Assembly (NCBI GenBank): GCA_902624455.1
Contig: CACNXQ010000004.1
Location: 44,726-108,725, forward strand
DNA length: 64,000 bases
From: an uncultured Pelagibacteraceae bacterium
GTDB lineage: Bacteria > Pseudomonadota > Alphaproteobacteria > Pelagibacterales > AG-422-B15
Direction of reading: 5' to 3'
The translations under genes were made by a program, and so were the position numbers. Of the stretch, positions 48,191 to 58,845 are shown piece after piece. The first letter of the stretch is position 1. Every line of letters begins with the position of its first letter. The notes beneath the pieces are model-generated. The model saw nothing but the letters and a program-made list of their open reading frames with translations, was not told the origin of the DNA and did not search any database.

Positions 48191-49497
48191 TTAAATTTAA
48201 TTGGTTTTCCATCAGGCTTACCAATAAGCTTTCCATTCCAAAATACTTTGTTTCCATTTATGATAGTTCCAACAGGCCAACCGTTAAATTGAGTGCCATG
48301 GAATGGGGACCAACCACATTTACTTTTAACCATACTATTTGAAAATTTCATTTTTTTATTTAGATCTACAATTGATAAATCAGCATCAAAACCTTCTTTG
48401 ATCAAGCCTTTATTCTTTATTTTAAAAATTTTAATAACATTAAAACTTGTAAGTCTAACAAGGTAATTAAGTGATATTGTTTTCTTATGAACCTCATTTA
48501 GCAAAACTGGTAATAAAGTTTGAACTCCAGGCATACCAGATGGACTTTTAGGATATGATAATTTTTTTTCTGATTTCAGGTGTGGTGCATGATCTGATCC
48601 AATTAAATCAATATCATTATTTTTAAGAGCTTGCCTCAAAACTTTTTTATGCCTTGAGTCTCTTATTGGTGGGTTCATTTGAGCATAGGTCCCAAGCTTT
48701 TTGTAAGCACTTGGTGCTGAAAAGACTAGATGCTGGGGTGTGACTTCGAAGGATACATATTTTTTGTTTTTTTTAAGAATGTTTACTTCTTCAGCAGAGG
48801 TAATGTGTAATATATGAATTTTCTTTTTTGTCTTATTTGCGTTTGCAATTAATTTTCTTGTTGATTTTAAAGCAGTATTTACATCTCTCCAAATATAATG
48901 AGACTGAGGTTTATTTTTTTTTCTAAATCTCTCTCTTTTTATCAATTCATCTTCATCTTCTGAGTGAAAAGATATCATCTTTTTAGTGCTCTTCATGATT
49001 TTTTTTATATCTTCGTGATTTGACACAAGTAAGGTACCAGTTGAAGATCCAACAAAAACTTTTACACCACAACAACCATCAAGTTTTTCAACTTTATTGA
49101 TCTCTTTGATATTATTTTTTTCTGCACCAAAATAAAAAGCATAATTGCTGTACATTCGTCCTTTTGCTCTTTTTAACTTAGTTTGAAATAGTTTTTTTGT
49201 TGTAATACTTGGTTTGTTATTAGGCATATCAAAAACAGATGTTACTCCTCCAGCCACAGCGGCAAGGCTTCCAGTTTTTAAGTCTTCTTTTTTAGTATTT
49301 CCTGGTTCACGAAAATGAACCTGAGTATCAAAGACCCCTGGTAAAATATGAAGACCAGACGCATCTATTCTTTTTTTAGATTTAATTGTTCCTAACTTAC
49401 CAATCTTAACTATTTTGCCATTCTTTATAGCGATGTCATTTTTTGTGATTTTTTCGTGACTTACAATATGACCATTTTCAATAATAGTATCCATCAT
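48187..49497 (-). CDS. pyrC: Dihydroorotase-family amidohydrolase with altered metal site
   Basis: This 436-residue protein matches class I dihydroorotase: ILPGVFDTQVHFREPG, KKEDLKTGSLAAVAGGVTSVFDMPN, GVKVFVGSSTGTLLV with the probable carbamylated Lys, SFHSEDE, LHITSAEEV and IGSDHAPH. The usual first metal motif D-x-H-x-H reads D57-T-Q59-V-H61, so one His ligand is Gln, as read directly from codon CAG. Related proteins with Q here exist, I believe, but whether they are active dihydroorotases is uncertain. It overlaps the upstream GT9 gene by four bases. pyrC is assigned on family resemblance. Confidence 0.82.
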   Translation of the reverse strand: MMDTIIENGHIVSHEKITKNDIAIKNGKIVKIGKLGTIKSKKRIDASGLHILPGVFDTQVHFREPGNTKKEDLKTGSLAAVAGGVTSVFDMPNNKPSITTKKLFQTKLKRAKGRMYSNYAFYFGAEKNNIKEINKVEKLDGCCGVKVFVGSSTGTLLVSNHEDIKKIMKSTKKMISFHSEDEDELIKRERFRKKNKPQSHYIWRDVNTALKSTRKLIANANKTKKKIHILHITSAEEVNILKKNKKYVSFEVTPQHLVFSAPSAYKKLGTYAQMNPPIRDSRHKKVLRQALKNNDIDLIGSDHAPHLKSEKKLSYPKSPSGMPGVQTLLPVLLNEVHKKTISLNYLVRLTSFNVIKIFKIKNKGLIKEGFDADLSIVDLNKKMKFSNSMVKSKCGWSPFHGTQFNGWPVGTIINGNKVFWNGKLIGKPDGKPIKFN

Positions 49498-50378
49498 GAT
49501 AAAATATCTTTAATTGTATTTTCGACTTGTTCAATACTTATATTTAATGAATCAATATTATCATGTGGAATAGTTTTAGATTTAATAACTATATTTTGCC
49601 ACGGTCCATAAACTCTATCATCTGTAGGTCCGAATAATCCAATCGTCTTACAACCACTTGAGGCGGCTAGGTGCATTAATCCACTATCGCTTCCAATAAA
49701 TAAGTCACAGATGCTAAAAATTGGACCCATTTGACTCAACGGAACATCAAATAAATTAAGAACTTTGAGATTTTTTTGGCTCAATAGATTTTCCATTATC
49801 TCTTTATCAGCGATGTCTTTGCTTAATCCAGTAAGTATAATTGTATAATTTTGAAAAATATTTCTTTGTAAAAGTTTTTCATAATTTAATAGGTCCCAAT
49901 CTTTTGATTTCCAATTAGAATATGGTGCGATAGCTATGTAGGGCCCTTCAACAGGTAGTATTTTTTTTGCATCCTCAACATCATTTTTATCAAACCATAT
50001 CTTTGGAATAATTTTTTCTTTTGTATCTAAAAATTTTGTAAATTGAACAACCTTATGGTCATAGTTGTTTCCTTTGAATATTTTTCTTTCCTTCGTAATT
50101 ACAAGATAGCTCAACACGGATGATCTTAAATCAATTACTAAATCCCATCTGAAAAAAAAAACTTTTGACCAAATTTTGAGCCAATGCAGACTAAATCTCA
50201 TTTTATTTATAATTATCAAATTTTGTAGTTGTGGCATTTTTTTGAAAAGATTCTGAGAGACGCTGCTTGAAACAACTGTAAATTCTGAGGATTTATATTT
50301 ATTAATATAATGATTAATAATTGAAGTTGCTAAAATTGTATCTCCTACTCGAGTAGGTCCGATAAATAAAATTCTCAT
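49494..50378 (-). CDS. Glycosyltransferase family 9 (heptosyltransferase-like)
   Basis: ATG 50378 gives 294 residues starting MRILFIGPTRVGDTILATS; an upstream start at 50465 would lie in the tRNA-Leu gene and is rejected. GT9 features are the N-terminal GPTRVGD loop and the C-terminal FIGSDSGLMHLAASSGCKTIGLFGPTDDRVYGPW. Such enzymes add heptose or a similar sugar to lipopolysaccharide core. An LPS role is inference. It is co-directional with tRNA-Leu, 57 bases downstream. Confidence 0.9.
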   Translation of the reverse strand: MRILFIGPTRVGDTILATSIINHYINKYKSSEFTVVSSSVSQNLFKKMPQLQNLIIINKMRFSLHWLKIWSKVFFFRWDLVIDLRSSVLSYLVITKERKIFKGNNYDHKVVQFTKFLDTKEKIIPKIWFDKNDVEDAKKILPVEGPYIAIAPYSNWKSKDWDLLNYEKLLQRNIFQNYTIILTGLSKDIADKEIMENLLSQKNLKVLNLFDVPLSQMGPIFSICDLFIGSDSGLMHLAASSGCKTIGLFGPTDDRVYGPWQNIVIKSKTIPHDNIDSLNISIEQVENTIKDILS

Positions 50379-50435
50379 ACGTAATACAGTATAATCTCTA
50401 ATGTATAAATCAAATGAAGTTAAATTACATTTATA

Positions 50436-50521
50436 TGGTGCCGTCGGAGAGACTCGAACTCTCACGAACTAGGTTCACTGATCCCTCAAACCAGCCTGTC
50501 TACCAATTCCAGCACGACGGC
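50436..50521 (-). tRNA. tRNA-Leu (anticodon GAG)
   Basis: The reverse strand gives an 86-nt tRNA with a long variable arm, as expected for Leu. Acceptor stem GCCGTCG/CGACGGC, discriminator A, encoded CCA, anticodon stem CTGGT/ATCAG around loop TTGAGGG (anticodon GAG), and T loop AGTTCGAGTCT. It is upstream of the GT9 gene and divergent from nadA. Confidence 0.97.
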
Positions 50522-50607
50522 AAAATATAGTGTTTTTATAGATATATTTGATCTGTTGAAAAGTACACAAATAACTATAATTGTGTATTAGTATTTAATG
50601 CAAAAAA

Positions 50608-51627
50608 ATGAATATAGAAGAATTGACATATCCAACTGAATTTAGCCCTGAGGTTAAATCTGCAACTGATGAATTATACAAAGGCATTTCTAAGATTATA
50701 CCTGAAGTTGAGTGGCCTTTTCACGCCCCTCTAGTTCATGAAATCAACAAACTAAAAAAAGAAAAAAACATTGCTATTCTTACGCACAACTATCAGACAC
50801 CTGAAATATTTCATTGTGTTTCTGATATTGTTGGGGACTCCTTAAAGCTAGCTTATGAAGCCAGAGATGTAGAGGCCGATACTATTATTGTATGTGGTGT
50901 ACACTTTATGGCAGAGACTGCGAAAATTCTAAGTCCTGAAAAAAATGTTTTGATCCCTGATAATAGAGCTGGATGTTCATTGTCCGAGTCAATTACAGCT
51001 GCAGATATTCGTCTCTTAAAACAAAAATATCCAGGAGTACCAGTTGTAACTTATGTAAATACTTCTGCAGAAGTTAAAGCAGAAACAGATGTTTGCTGTA
51101 CATCGGGAAATGCTAAACACGTAGTTGAGTCACTTGGTACTGATACTGTTATTTTCTTACCTGATGAGTTTTTAGCACAAAATATCGCAGCACAAACAGA
51201 TGTAAAAATTATTTCATGGAAAGGAAGGTGCGAGGTCCATGAGCGTTTCACAGCAGCTGAAATAATGTCATATAAAGAACAGCATAAAGATATAGTTGTA
51301 CTCGCTCACCCAGAATGTTCTCCAGACGTTGTTGCTGTAAGTGATTATACAGGATCAACTGCAGGTATGAGTAATTACGTCAAAGATAATCAGCCCGAAA
51401 GAGTGATTATGGTTACTGAGTGTTCAATGAGTGACAATGTTGCAATAGAAAATCCAAATGTGAATTTTATTAGACCATGCAATCTTTGTGCGCATATGAA
51501 AAGGATTTCATTAAAAAAAATATACGATGCAATTCGTTTTAATCAATTTCAAATTGAGGTCGAGGATCAAATTATTGATCGAGCTCGCTTAGCTATCGAT
51601 AGAATGCTTGAAATTGGTCGTAAGTAA
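50608..51627 (+). CDS. nadA: Quinolinate synthase
   Basis: This 339-residue protein has NadA hallmarks: [24 protein letters not shown] near residue 55-78, [33 protein letters not shown], and cysteines for the [4Fe-4S] cluster in [16 protein letters not shown] and CNLCAHM. It condenses iminoaspartate and dihydroxyacetone phosphate into quinolinate. It leads the operon nadA-nadB-nadC with a 2-base gap to nadB. Confidence 0.97.
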   Translation: MNIEELTYPTEFSPEVKSATDELYKGISKIIPEVEWPFHAPLVHEINKLKKEKNIAILTHNYQTPEIFHCVSDIVGDSLKLAYEARDVEADTIIVCGVHFMAETAKILSPEKNVLIPDNRAGCSLSESITAADIRLLKQKYPGVPVVTYVNTSAEVKAETDVCCTSGNAKHVVESLGTDTVIFLPDEFLAQNIAAQTDVKIISWKGRCEVHERFTAAEIMSYKEQHKDIVVLAHPECSPDVVAVSDYTGSTAGMSNYVKDNQPERVIMVTECSMSDNVAIENPNVNFIRPCNLCAHMKRISLKKIYDAIRFNQFQIEVEDQIIDRARLAIDRMLEIGRK

Positions 51628-51629
51628 AA

Positions 51630-53249
51630 GTGACAGACTCAATTTATACTCCTGACGTTGTCATTGTTGGTGGTGGTGTTGCGGGATTGACCGTCGCACT
51701 CAATATAGCTCCAAGGAAAGTTTGTGTAATTACAAAGAATTCATTAGGTGTTAACACATCAAGTAGTTGGGCTCAGGGTGGTATTGCAGCATCTATTTCA
51801 AAAGAAGACAGCAACGAAAACCATATAAATGACACACTTAATACAGCCAAAGGACTTGCAGACGAGAATGTTGTAAAGATGGTAATTAATGAGTCAGTCA
51901 ACGTTGTGAATGATTTAGAAAATATTGGTGTAAAATTTGATAAAAATGAAGATGGATCATTTAATCTTGGACTGGAAGCGGCCCACAGCCATAGAAGAAT
52001 TTTAAGGTCTAAAGGTGATAGCTCTGGAATAGAAATAATGCGAGGCTTAATTGAAGAAGTAAAAAGATCTGATCATATAACAGTGCTTGAGAACGTATCG
52101 ATAGATAGAATAATTTCAGAAGAAAATCAAATTTATGGAGTTATAGGTAGATTTACTGACGAAAACATTCCAAATAACCATGTGGTAATTCAGTGTCCTG
52201 AAGTTGTTCTCGCAACTGGAGGTTTAGGTGGTATTTTTTCAAATACTACTAATCCAAGAACTTCATTTGGTGAAGGAATTGCTCTAGCAGCACAGGCTGG
52301 TGCAATATTAACTGATATGGAATTTATACAGTTTCACCCTACGGGTATTGATTTTGGATTAGATCCAACACCACTTGCTACTGAGGCTATAAGAGGTGAA
52401 GGTGCCTACTTAGTAAATCAAAATGATGAACGTTTTATGCTTGATCAACATCCTGATAAAGAACTTGCGCCAAGAGATTTGATAGCTCAAAATATTTTTA
52501 ATCAAACCGAAAAAGGTAACTCGGTATTTCTTGACTGCAGACACATGAGTAAAAATTTTGAAACCAGGTTTCCTCAAGTATACAACTATTGCAAAAAAGC
52601 AAACCTTGATCCAAGAAATGATTTAATTCCAGTTATTCCTGTTGCTCATTACCATATTGGTGGTGTAAAGACTGATCTTAGTGGAAGATCCTCTGTTGAG
52701 GGTTTGTGGTGTTGTGGAGAAGTGGCCTCAACAGGGATACATGGTGCGAACAGATTAGCTTCTAATTCTTTGCTGGAGTCGCTTGTATTTGGAAAAATTG
52801 TAGCAAGCCAAATAAATCAAAAAAACATGAAAATTATCGATACACCATTAACCTCTAAACTAATTAAAACTTATAAAGAAAAAACAAAAAGTAAAATCAG
52901 GGCAAAAAAATATATATGGCAACTAAGATCTTCTATGATGAGGAACCTTGGAATTGTCAGAAATCAAAAATCTATTATTAGAGGATTATTTGACGTTTTA
53001 AAAATTGAAAGGGAGAGTAAGGGTCTTTCAGCAAAATTGAACGACATGATACTCGTTAGTAAATTTATCATTCTAGGAGCGTATAAGAGAGAGGAAAGTA
53101 GAGGCTGTCATTTAAGATCAGATTATAAACAACAAAATGACAATATGACTTACCATATAGATCAAACACTTTCGCAAGTTGAAAGTGATATCAAGGAGAT
53201 GATTGATCAAAACAATGTAAATGACGATGAAAAAGTCTCAATTAACTAA
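51630..53249 (+). CDS. nadB: L-aspartate oxidase
   Basis: This 539-residue flavoprotein starts at GTG 51630. It has DVVIVGGGVAGLTVALNI for FAD, SSSWAQGGIAAS, GLEAAHSHRRILRSKGD, the active-site EFIQFHPTG and RGEGAYLVN, and HYHIGGVKTDLSGRSSVEGLWCCGEVASTGIHGANRLASNSLLE. It oxidises aspartate to iminoaspartate for NadA. Its end overlaps the nadC start by 29 bases. Confidence 0.97.
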   Translation: MTDSIYTPDVVIVGGGVAGLTVALNIAPRKVCVITKNSLGVNTSSSWAQGGIAASISKEDSNENHINDTLNTAKGLADENVVKMVINESVNVVNDLENIGVKFDKNEDGSFNLGLEAAHSHRRILRSKGDSSGIEIMRGLIEEVKRSDHITVLENVSIDRIISEENQIYGVIGRFTDENIPNNHVVIQCPEVVLATGGLGGIFSNTTNPRTSFGEGIALAAQAGAILTDMEFIQFHPTGIDFGLDPTPLATEAIRGEGAYLVNQNDERFMLDQHPDKELAPRDLIAQNIFNQTEKGNSVFLDCRHMSKNFETRFPQVYNYCKKANLDPRNDLIPVIPVAHYHIGGVKTDLSGRSSVEGLWCCGEVASTGIHGANRLASNSLLESLVFGKIVASQINQKNMKIIDTPLTSKLIKTYKEKTKSKIRAKKYIWQLRSSMMRNLGIVRNQKSIIRGLFDVLKIERESKGLSAKLNDMILVSKFIILGAYKREESRGCHLRSDYKQQNDNMTYHIDQTLSQVESDIKEMIDQNNVNDDEKVSIN

Positions 53250-54072
53250 GTCATATATATTTAAAAAAGTTTCAGAGGCACTTAAAGAAGATTTTGGGTC
53301 AAGGGGAGATATTACATCAAAAGCTTTAATTCCACGTGATCACAAATCAACAGGTACTATAATTTCAAATGATCCATCAGTTCTTTGTGGAATAGAATTT
53401 GCAAAATTAACTTTCAAGAAACTTGATAAAAATATTAAATTCCTCTCTTCAAGAAAAGATGGATCTAAAATATCAAAAGGATCACAAATATTAAAAGTTT
53501 ATGGCAATACACGTGCCCTTCTAGCTGGAGAGAGAACAGCGCTCAATTTTTTGGGTTTTATGTCTGGAATATCAACAAAAACCAACCATTTTGTAGGAAT
53601 AGCAAAGCCCTTTAATTCAAAGATCTATTCAACAAGAAAGACTATTGCAGGTCTAAGAATGATTGAAAAATATGCTGTTACAATTGGAGGAGGACACATC
53701 AATAGAGCAACTTTAGATAGTTTTTATTTTGTAAAAGATAATCATTTAAAGATCCAAAAAAATATTTCAGAAACTATAAAACGTATAAAGAGAAAAAAAA
53801 TAAAAAAGAAAATCACATTTGAAGTTGATAACATAAGCCAGTTAAAATCTGTGTTAAATGAAGATATAGATATTGTTTTGTTAGATAATATGAAACCAAA
53901 GCAAATATTAAGATGTTTAAAATTGATTGATGGAAAATTTCAAAGTGAAGTATCAGGTGGCATAAATTTGAGCAATATAAAAAGTTATGCAAAAACAAAA
54001 GTTGATAGGATATCTATTGGAGAGTTGACTCATAGTATTAAAAATAGTGATTTTAGTATGGATTTAAAATAA
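53221..54072 (+). CDS. nadC: Nicotinate-nucleotide pyrophosphorylase (carboxylating)
   Basis: This 283-residue quinolinate phosphoribosyltransferase shows EDFGSRGDITSKALIP near the start, GERTALNFLGFMSGIST, IYSTRKTIAGLRMIEKYAV, GGHINRATLDSFYFVKDNHL and VSGGINLSNIKSYA near the end. The start may be ATG 53221 or ATG 53227. The last two conserved positions are normal though the spacer regions are very Lys-rich. It finishes de novo nicotinate mononucleotide synthesis after nadA and nadB. Confidence 0.96.
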   Translation: MTMKKSQLTKSYIFKKVSEALKEDFGSRGDITSKALIPRDHKSTGTIISNDPSVLCGIEFAKLTFKKLDKNIKFLSSRKDGSKISKGSQILKVYGNTRALLAGERTALNFLGFMSGISTKTNHFVGIAKPFNSKIYSTRKTIAGLRMIEKYAVTIGGGHINRATLDSFYFVKDNHLKIQKNISETIKRIKRKKIKKKITFEVDNISQLKSVLNEDIDIVLLDNMKPKQILRCLKLIDGKFQSEVSGGINLSNIKSYAKTKVDRISIGELTHSIKNSDFSMDLK

Positions 54073-54528
54073 ATGTACAATAGACCAATTGTACCAGACA
54101 ACTTTTTAGTTCCTGAGGAGTACAAAACTAGTAACTTTGTCCTCAAGCCTCTTTCGATACATCATTTGGTTAGAGATTACGAAGCAGTTATGAGTAGCGT
54201 TGAGCACCTGAAAGGCCTTATGGATGACAGTGGTTGGCCTGAAGGGCTTACTATTAAAGAAAATCTAATTGATTTAGGTTGGCATGAAAGAGAGTTTACT
54301 CTCAGGCACTCATTTGCATATACGGTTCTTTCTTTAGATGAAACTATGTGCATAGGTTGCTGTTACATATATCCTGATGACAATTCTATAGATAAAATAA
54401 ATGCTTTCTACTGGACAAGAGAGGAATATTTAAAAGATGGATATGAAGATGAACTTGGTTTGGTATTCAGAAAATGGTTAGAAAATGATTGGCCATTCAA
54501 ATATATAAATTTTCCAGGCAGAGATTAA
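54073..54528 (+). CDS. Small GNAT-like hypothetical protein
   Basis: This 151-residue protein begins directly after nadC. Its N-terminal [39 protein letters not shown] and the middle [21 protein letters not shown] resemble a group of GNAT-fold N-acetyltransferase-like proteins, but the acetyl-CoA loop is degenerate (no Q/R-x-x-G-x-G/A). It may thus be a non-catalytic or divergent member. Co-transcription with nadABC is likely. It overlaps glyS by four bases at its 3' end. Confidence 0.65.
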   Translation: MYNRPIVPDNFLVPEEYKTSNFVLKPLSIHHLVRDYEAVMSSVEHLKGLMDDSGWPEGLTIKENLIDLGWHEREFTLRHSFAYTVLSLDETMCIGCCYIYPDDNSIDKINAFYWTREEYLKDGYEDELGLVFRKWLENDWPFKYINFPGRD

Positions 54529-55883
54529 TTAAATAAATTGCGATAGGCTTCTATCAGACCCTTCAAGTCTAACCTTTTTTGATCCATTGTATCTCTGTCT
54601 CTCAAAGTGTATGTCTGGTTTTCTAGAGACTCAAAATCTACTGTAATACAAATCGGTGTGCCTATTTCATCATGCCTTCGATAACCTTTCCCAATGTTAC
54701 CAGAGTTTTCTAGAATAACTCTTCCTAACCCTAAAGACTGTAAGTGTTTTTGAATTTCAGTTGCCTTAATTACTAATTCTTCATTATTCCTTTTGAGGGG
54801 TATGACGGCTGCTTTTATAGGGGATAAATGAGGCTTTAACCCCAGAACAATTCTTGAATTATCGTTTCCAGTACTTTCTTCTTTATAAGCCTCATTCAGA
54901 ATAGCTAGCACTCCCCTATCCACACCAGCAGATGGTTCAATGACATAAGGAATAAACCATTTTTTAGTTTCTAAATTTTGTACTCCTAGCTTAGTGGTAG
55001 ATTGTTTATTTTCCATTACTTCAGCATTTATACTAAATTCTGATTGATTTTTTGTATGTGATCCTAAATCAAAGTCAGTTCTATTAGCGATTCCTTCTAA
55101 TTCTTCAGATCCATGAGGAAATTCATACATTAGATCAACTGTAGCTTTGGAATAATGAGAGAGATCTTCTTTATCTACATAAAGCTTTTTTATGTTCTTT
55201 TTATCTATTCCTTGTGCAATCCACCAATCTACTCTTTCATTAACCCAGAATTCATGCCAGTCTTCATCTTTGCCAGGTTCAACAAAAAACTCTAACTCCA
55301 TTTGTTCAAATTCTCTTACACGAAAAATGAACTTGCCCGGAGTAACTTCATTTCTAAATGCTTTTCCTATTTGAGCAATTCCAAATGGTATAGACTTATT
55401 AGTAGAGTCTAAGATATTTTTAAAATTAGTAAAAATTTGTTGTGCAGTTTCAGGTCTAAGATATGCATAATTTGATCCATCATCGATTGGCCCTACTGCA
55501 GTTTTAAACATTAAATTGAAAGGTCTTGGTTCAGTTAGATCATCAGAGCCACATTGTGGACATTTGTCATTGATCAAATGATCTGCCCTAAATCTACCTT
55601 TACACTTTTTACAATCTACTAATGGATCTGAGAAAGTATCTTCATGACCAGAATGTTTTAAAACTTCTCTTCCTGTAAGTATTGATGCATCAAGACCCTC
55701 TACATCATTTCTTTCATATATCATTGATTTCCACCAGGCTTGCTTCAGGTTGTTTTTTAATTCAACACCCAAAGGACCATAATCATAAACACCTTGAAGA
55801 CCTCCATAAATTTCATTGGATTGGAATATAAATCCTCTCCTTTTACATAAAGACACAAGGTCTTCCATATTTTTAGAGACCAT
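54525..55883 (-). CDS. Glycyl-tRNA synthetase, single-chain (alpha2) type
   Basis: This 452-residue class II synthetase is the homodimeric type found in archaea, eukaryotes and Gram-positives: motif 1 region [24 protein letters not shown], a [13 protein letters not shown]...CPQCG zinc-ribbon-like insert, motif 2 [25 protein letters not shown], and motif 3 [10 protein letters not shown], with an anticodon domain ending in [15 protein letters not shown]. Most Alphaproteobacteria use the GlyQ/GlyS alpha2beta2 enzyme, so this form is notable. It starts inside the end of the S49 peptidase gene (11-base overlap). Confidence 0.95.
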   Translation of the reverse strand: MVSKNMEDLVSLCKRRGFIFQSNEIYGGLQGVYDYGPLGVELKNNLKQAWWKSMIYERNDVEGLDASILTGREVLKHSGHEDTFSDPLVDCKKCKGRFRADHLINDKCPQCGSDDLTEPRPFNLMFKTAVGPIDDGSNYAYLRPETAQQIFTNFKNILDSTNKSIPFGIAQIGKAFRNEVTPGKFIFRVREFEQMELEFFVEPGKDEDWHEFWVNERVDWWIAQGIDKKNIKKLYVDKEDLSHYSKATVDLMYEFPHGSEELEGIANRTDFDLGSHTKNQSEFSINAEVMENKQSTTKLGVQNLETKKWFIPYVIEPSAGVDRGVLAILNEAYKEESTGNDNSRIVLGLKPHLSPIKAAVIPLKRNNEELVIKATEIQKHLQSLGLGRVILENSGNIGKGYRRHDEIGTPICITVDFESLENQTYTLRDRDTMDQKRLDLKGLIEAYRNLFN

Positions 55884-56679
55884 ATCTACCCCAAAGGGAG
55901 TTTTCTCTCATTGCTTGAACCAACTGATCAATTAAATCAACAGAGCTTGCCTTGCTGCCTAGTAAATTTTTAATAAAAGACTTTTTACCTTCAATATGTC
56001 TAATTCGGATATTCTTTCCATAATTTTTTTCAATATAGCTATTAAGGTCTTCATTTGAGTCTACTAATCCGATTGATTTTGCTTGTTCACCAGTCCAGAA
56101 TTCACCATTGAATACTTGAGATGGTTTAATCTTCTTCTTTCTATTTTTAAGAACTAAATCTTTGAAATTTTCAAAGATGCTGTCTTGAACCTTTATCAAT
56201 TTATTTATATCTTTTTTTGATATCTCTTCAAAAGGATCCAAGAATGACTTTCTATCTCCTTTTGTGAAAACTCTTCTTTTGATACCAACTTTATCTATTA
56301 ATTTCTTAAATCCAAATGACGCACTGATCACACCTATAGAACCAACTATTGAGCTTTTATTAGCTAGAAGTGTATCACCTGCGCACATCAACATATAACC
56401 ACCAGAAGCAGCTACGTCTTCAGCAATTGTGATAACTTTGGTTTTATTTCTCTTTGCTAGATCCTTTATTCTATTATGGATTAATTCAGACTGAACTGGA
56501 GAACCACCTGGGGAATTTATCTTTATTATTACAAGCGATGGATTTTTATAAGTAAAAGCTCTTTCTAATATTTCTGAACATCCTTCAAGCGTAAGACCTT
56601 TTTGAAATCGACCAAGATCACCGATGATCCCTCTTAGGCCAACGACGTTAATTCTTTTTTTTGAACTTAAAAAATCCAT
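55873..56679 (-). CDS. S49 family peptidase (SppA/SohB-like)
   Basis: ATG 56679 gives 268 residues. The ClpP-fold core shows [15 protein letters not shown], the nucleophile Ser in [31 protein letters not shown], and the probable general-base Lys in [14 protein letters not shown]. It lacks a clear N-terminal membrane helix, so it may be cytosolic or membrane-associated. Signal-peptide degradation is the usual role. It is upstream of glyS with overlap, and divergent from the polyprenyl synthase gene. Confidence 0.9.
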   Translation of the reverse strand: MDFLSSKKRINVVGLRGIIGDLGRFQKGLTLEGCSEILERAFTYKNPSLVIIKINSPGGSPVQSELIHNRIKDLAKRNKTKVITIAEDVAASGGYMLMCAGDTLLANKSSIVGSIGVISASFGFKKLIDKVGIKRRVFTKGDRKSFLDPFEEISKKDINKLIKVQDSIFENFKDLVLKNRKKKIKPSQVFNGEFWTGEQAKSIGLVDSNEDLNSYIEKNYGKNIRIRHIEGKKSFIKNLLGSKASSVDLIDQLVQAMRENSLWGRYGL

Positions 56680-56774
56680 GTTTATCAATATATTTTTGCA
56701 GAAATAATTTTTATATACTTTAAGACTATATTATAAGTAAATCAAAATATGAAACAAAAACGATAAATTTATAA

Positions 56775-57755
56775 ATGAAAGATCCGATAAAAAGCCTTTC
56801 TAAATATTTAAAGGTCTCAGTACTTAAAGTTGAAAAAGAAATTGCTGATAATATAAAGGATGAAGAAAAGCTTATAACTTCTACCTCAGGTCATCTAATA
56901 AATGCAGATGGTAAAAAATTAAGACCTCTACTGACATTGTTGATTTCTAGGATGTTAGAGTATAAAGGCAATGCACACATAATATTAGCTGTATGTATTG
57001 AATTTATCCATAACGCGACTCTCTTACACGATGATGTCATAGACACTGGCAAAGTTAGAAGAGGAAAAATAAGTGCAAACGAAATTTGGGGCAACAAAAT
57101 TAGCGTATTAGTTGGCGATTATTTATTGAGTAAGGCATTTAAATTAATGGTTAGGAATAAATCGATAAAATTACTTGAGATTTTATCTCAAACTTCAATT
57201 ATACTAGCGAGAGGTCAAATTCAAGATGTTGGTAATTCACAAAATTTAAACCTTTCTGAAAAAAAATATCTTTCTATCATAAATGCCAAAACAGCTGAAC
57301 TTTTTAGAATTTCATGTTTTCTTCCAACAGTAATCACAAATCAAAACAAAAGTGTTCAAAAAGCATTTAATAATTTTGGTTACAATTTTGGAATGGCATT
57401 TCAGTTATCCGATGACATCCTTGATTACTTTGGTGAATCAAAGAAAATGGGTAAGACTATTGGGAAAGATTTTTTTGAAGGTAAAATTACTTACCCGATT
57501 ATTCATTGTTATAAAAATTTAGATAATAATTCTAAAAAATTACTGATAAAATTATTTCTTAAGACAAAAAGAACGAAAAAAGACCTTTCCCAAGTTCTCA
57601 AATTAATGGATAAAACTGATACTTATAAAAAGTCTCTAGTTTTTTTGTCTAAATACACAAATCAGGCGCGAAAAGATATTATTAAATTTGAAGGAAACAA
57701 AGATACGGTGTATCTTAAGAAACTAGTTGATCACCTAATTATTCGAGATAAATAA
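56775..57755 (+). CDS. ispB: Long-chain polyprenyl diphosphate synthase
   Basis: This 326-residue trans-prenyltransferase has the first Asp motif LLHDDVIDTGKVRRG, the second QLSDDILDYFGESKKMGKTIGKDFFEGKITYPII, and an N-terminal GKKLRPLLTLL. The residues before the first DDxxD are small, consistent with long products. It makes octaprenyl or decaprenyl diphosphate for the ubiquinone side chain. It is five bases upstream of aroC. Confidence 0.93.
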   Translation: MKDPIKSLSKYLKVSVLKVEKEIADNIKDEEKLITSTSGHLINADGKKLRPLLTLLISRMLEYKGNAHIILAVCIEFIHNATLLHDDVIDTGKVRRGKISANEIWGNKISVLVGDYLLSKAFKLMVRNKSIKLLEILSQTSIILARGQIQDVGNSQNLNLSEKKYLSIINAKTAELFRISCFLPTVITNQNKSVQKAFNNFGYNFGMAFQLSDDILDYFGESKKMGKTIGKDFFEGKITYPIIHCYKNLDNNSKKLLIKLFLKTKRTKKDLSQVLKLMDKTDTYKKSLVFLSKYTNQARKDIIKFEGNKDTVYLKKLVDHLIIRDK

Positions 57756-57759
57756 ATAA

Positions 57760-58845
57760 ATGTCACATAATACCTTTGGTAAAATATTTAGATTTACTAC
57801 ATGGGGCGAGTCACATGGTCCAGCTATTGGATGTATAGTAGACGGTTGCCCACCGATGATACCTGTTGCAGAAAAAGAAATACAAAAATTTCTTAATGAA
57901 CGCAAACCTGGAACATCAAAATTTGTTACCCAAAGAAAAGAAGATGATAAGGTCTCTATTCTTTCAGGTGTATTCAACGGCAAAACAACAGGTACACCAA
58001 TTATGTTAATGATCTGGAATAAAGATCAAAAATCAAAAGATTATTCAGACATCAAAGATAAATTTAGACCTGGTCATGCAGATTTAACTTATTTTTTAAA
58101 GTATGGCATCAGAGATTATCGAGGAGGCGGACGATCCTCAGCAAGAGAAACAGCTAGTAGAGTTGCAGCAGGAGCTGTTGCTAGGAAAGTAATTAATCAT
58201 TTGCTGAAAAAAGAGGTTAATATTAGAGGTGCGGTCACACAAGTTGGCAAAATGCCAATTAACCCAAGAAACTTTAATTGGAATGACACCCGAAAAAATA
58301 ATTTTTTCTGTCCTGACAAAAAAATTGTATCTACATGGGAAGAATATTTGGATGTTACGAGAAAAAAAGGGTCTTCTCTTGGAGCAAAGATACTTGTCAA
58401 CGCTAAGAATGTGCCTGCTGGGTTGGGGGAACCAATTTACGGAAAGCTTGACTCAGATCTTGCCGCAGCCATGATGAGCATTAATGCAGTTAAAGGCGTA
58501 GAAGTAGGTGCTGGCAACGAAGCAGTAGAATTATCAGGTGACCAAAATTCTGATGAGCTAAGAGCTAGCAAGAACAAGAAAATTTTATTCTCATCAAATA
58601 ACTCTGGTGGAATTTTAGGTGGTATTTCAAGTGGTCAAGATATTAATTTGACAGTAACGATTAAGCCAACCTCTTCAATACTAAGATCACAAAAAACCAT
58701 AAATACAAAATTTAAAAACACTACTATATCTACAAAAGGTCGTCACGATCCATGTGTCGGCTTGAGGGCTGTTCCAATTGCAGAAGCTATGATGGCCTGC
58801 GTTTTAGCAGACCATATAATGAGAAATAAAGCGCAGTGTGGTTAA
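57760..58845 (+). CDS. aroC: Chorismate synthase
   Basis: This 361-residue FMN enzyme has all AroC signatures: [21 protein letters not shown], the [29 protein letters not shown] region, [11 protein letters not shown] and [18 protein letters not shown]. It converts EPSP to chorismate for aromatic amino acids and ubiquinone. Its end overlaps the ispA-like gene by four bases tail to tail. Confidence 0.97.
   Translation: MSHNTFGKIFRFTTWGESHGPAIGCIVDGCPPMIPVAEKEIQKFLNERKPGTSKFVTQRKEDDKVSILSGVFNGKTTGTPIMLMIWNKDQKSKDYSDIKDKFRPGHADLTYFLKYGIRDYRGGGRSSARETASRVAAGAVARKVINHLLKKEVNIRGAVTQVGKMPINPRNFNWNDTRKNNFFCPDKKIVSTWEEYLDVTRKKGSSLGAKILVNAKNVPAGLGEPIYGKLDSDLAAAMMSINAVKGVEVGAGNEAVELSGDQNSDELRASKNKKILFSSNNSGGILGGISSGQDINLTVTIKPTSSILRSQKTINTKFKNTTISTKGRHDPCVGLRAVPIAEAMMACVLADHIMRNKAQCG

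Noticed and set aside
50379..50465. Upstream extension of the GT9 gene starting MRVRVSP
   Set aside because: The extra 29 codons begin within tRNA-Leu; the MRVRVSPTAP type of N-terminus is a known artefact of reading through the T arm of a tRNA. ATG 50378 starts directly at the conserved GT9 N-terminus.
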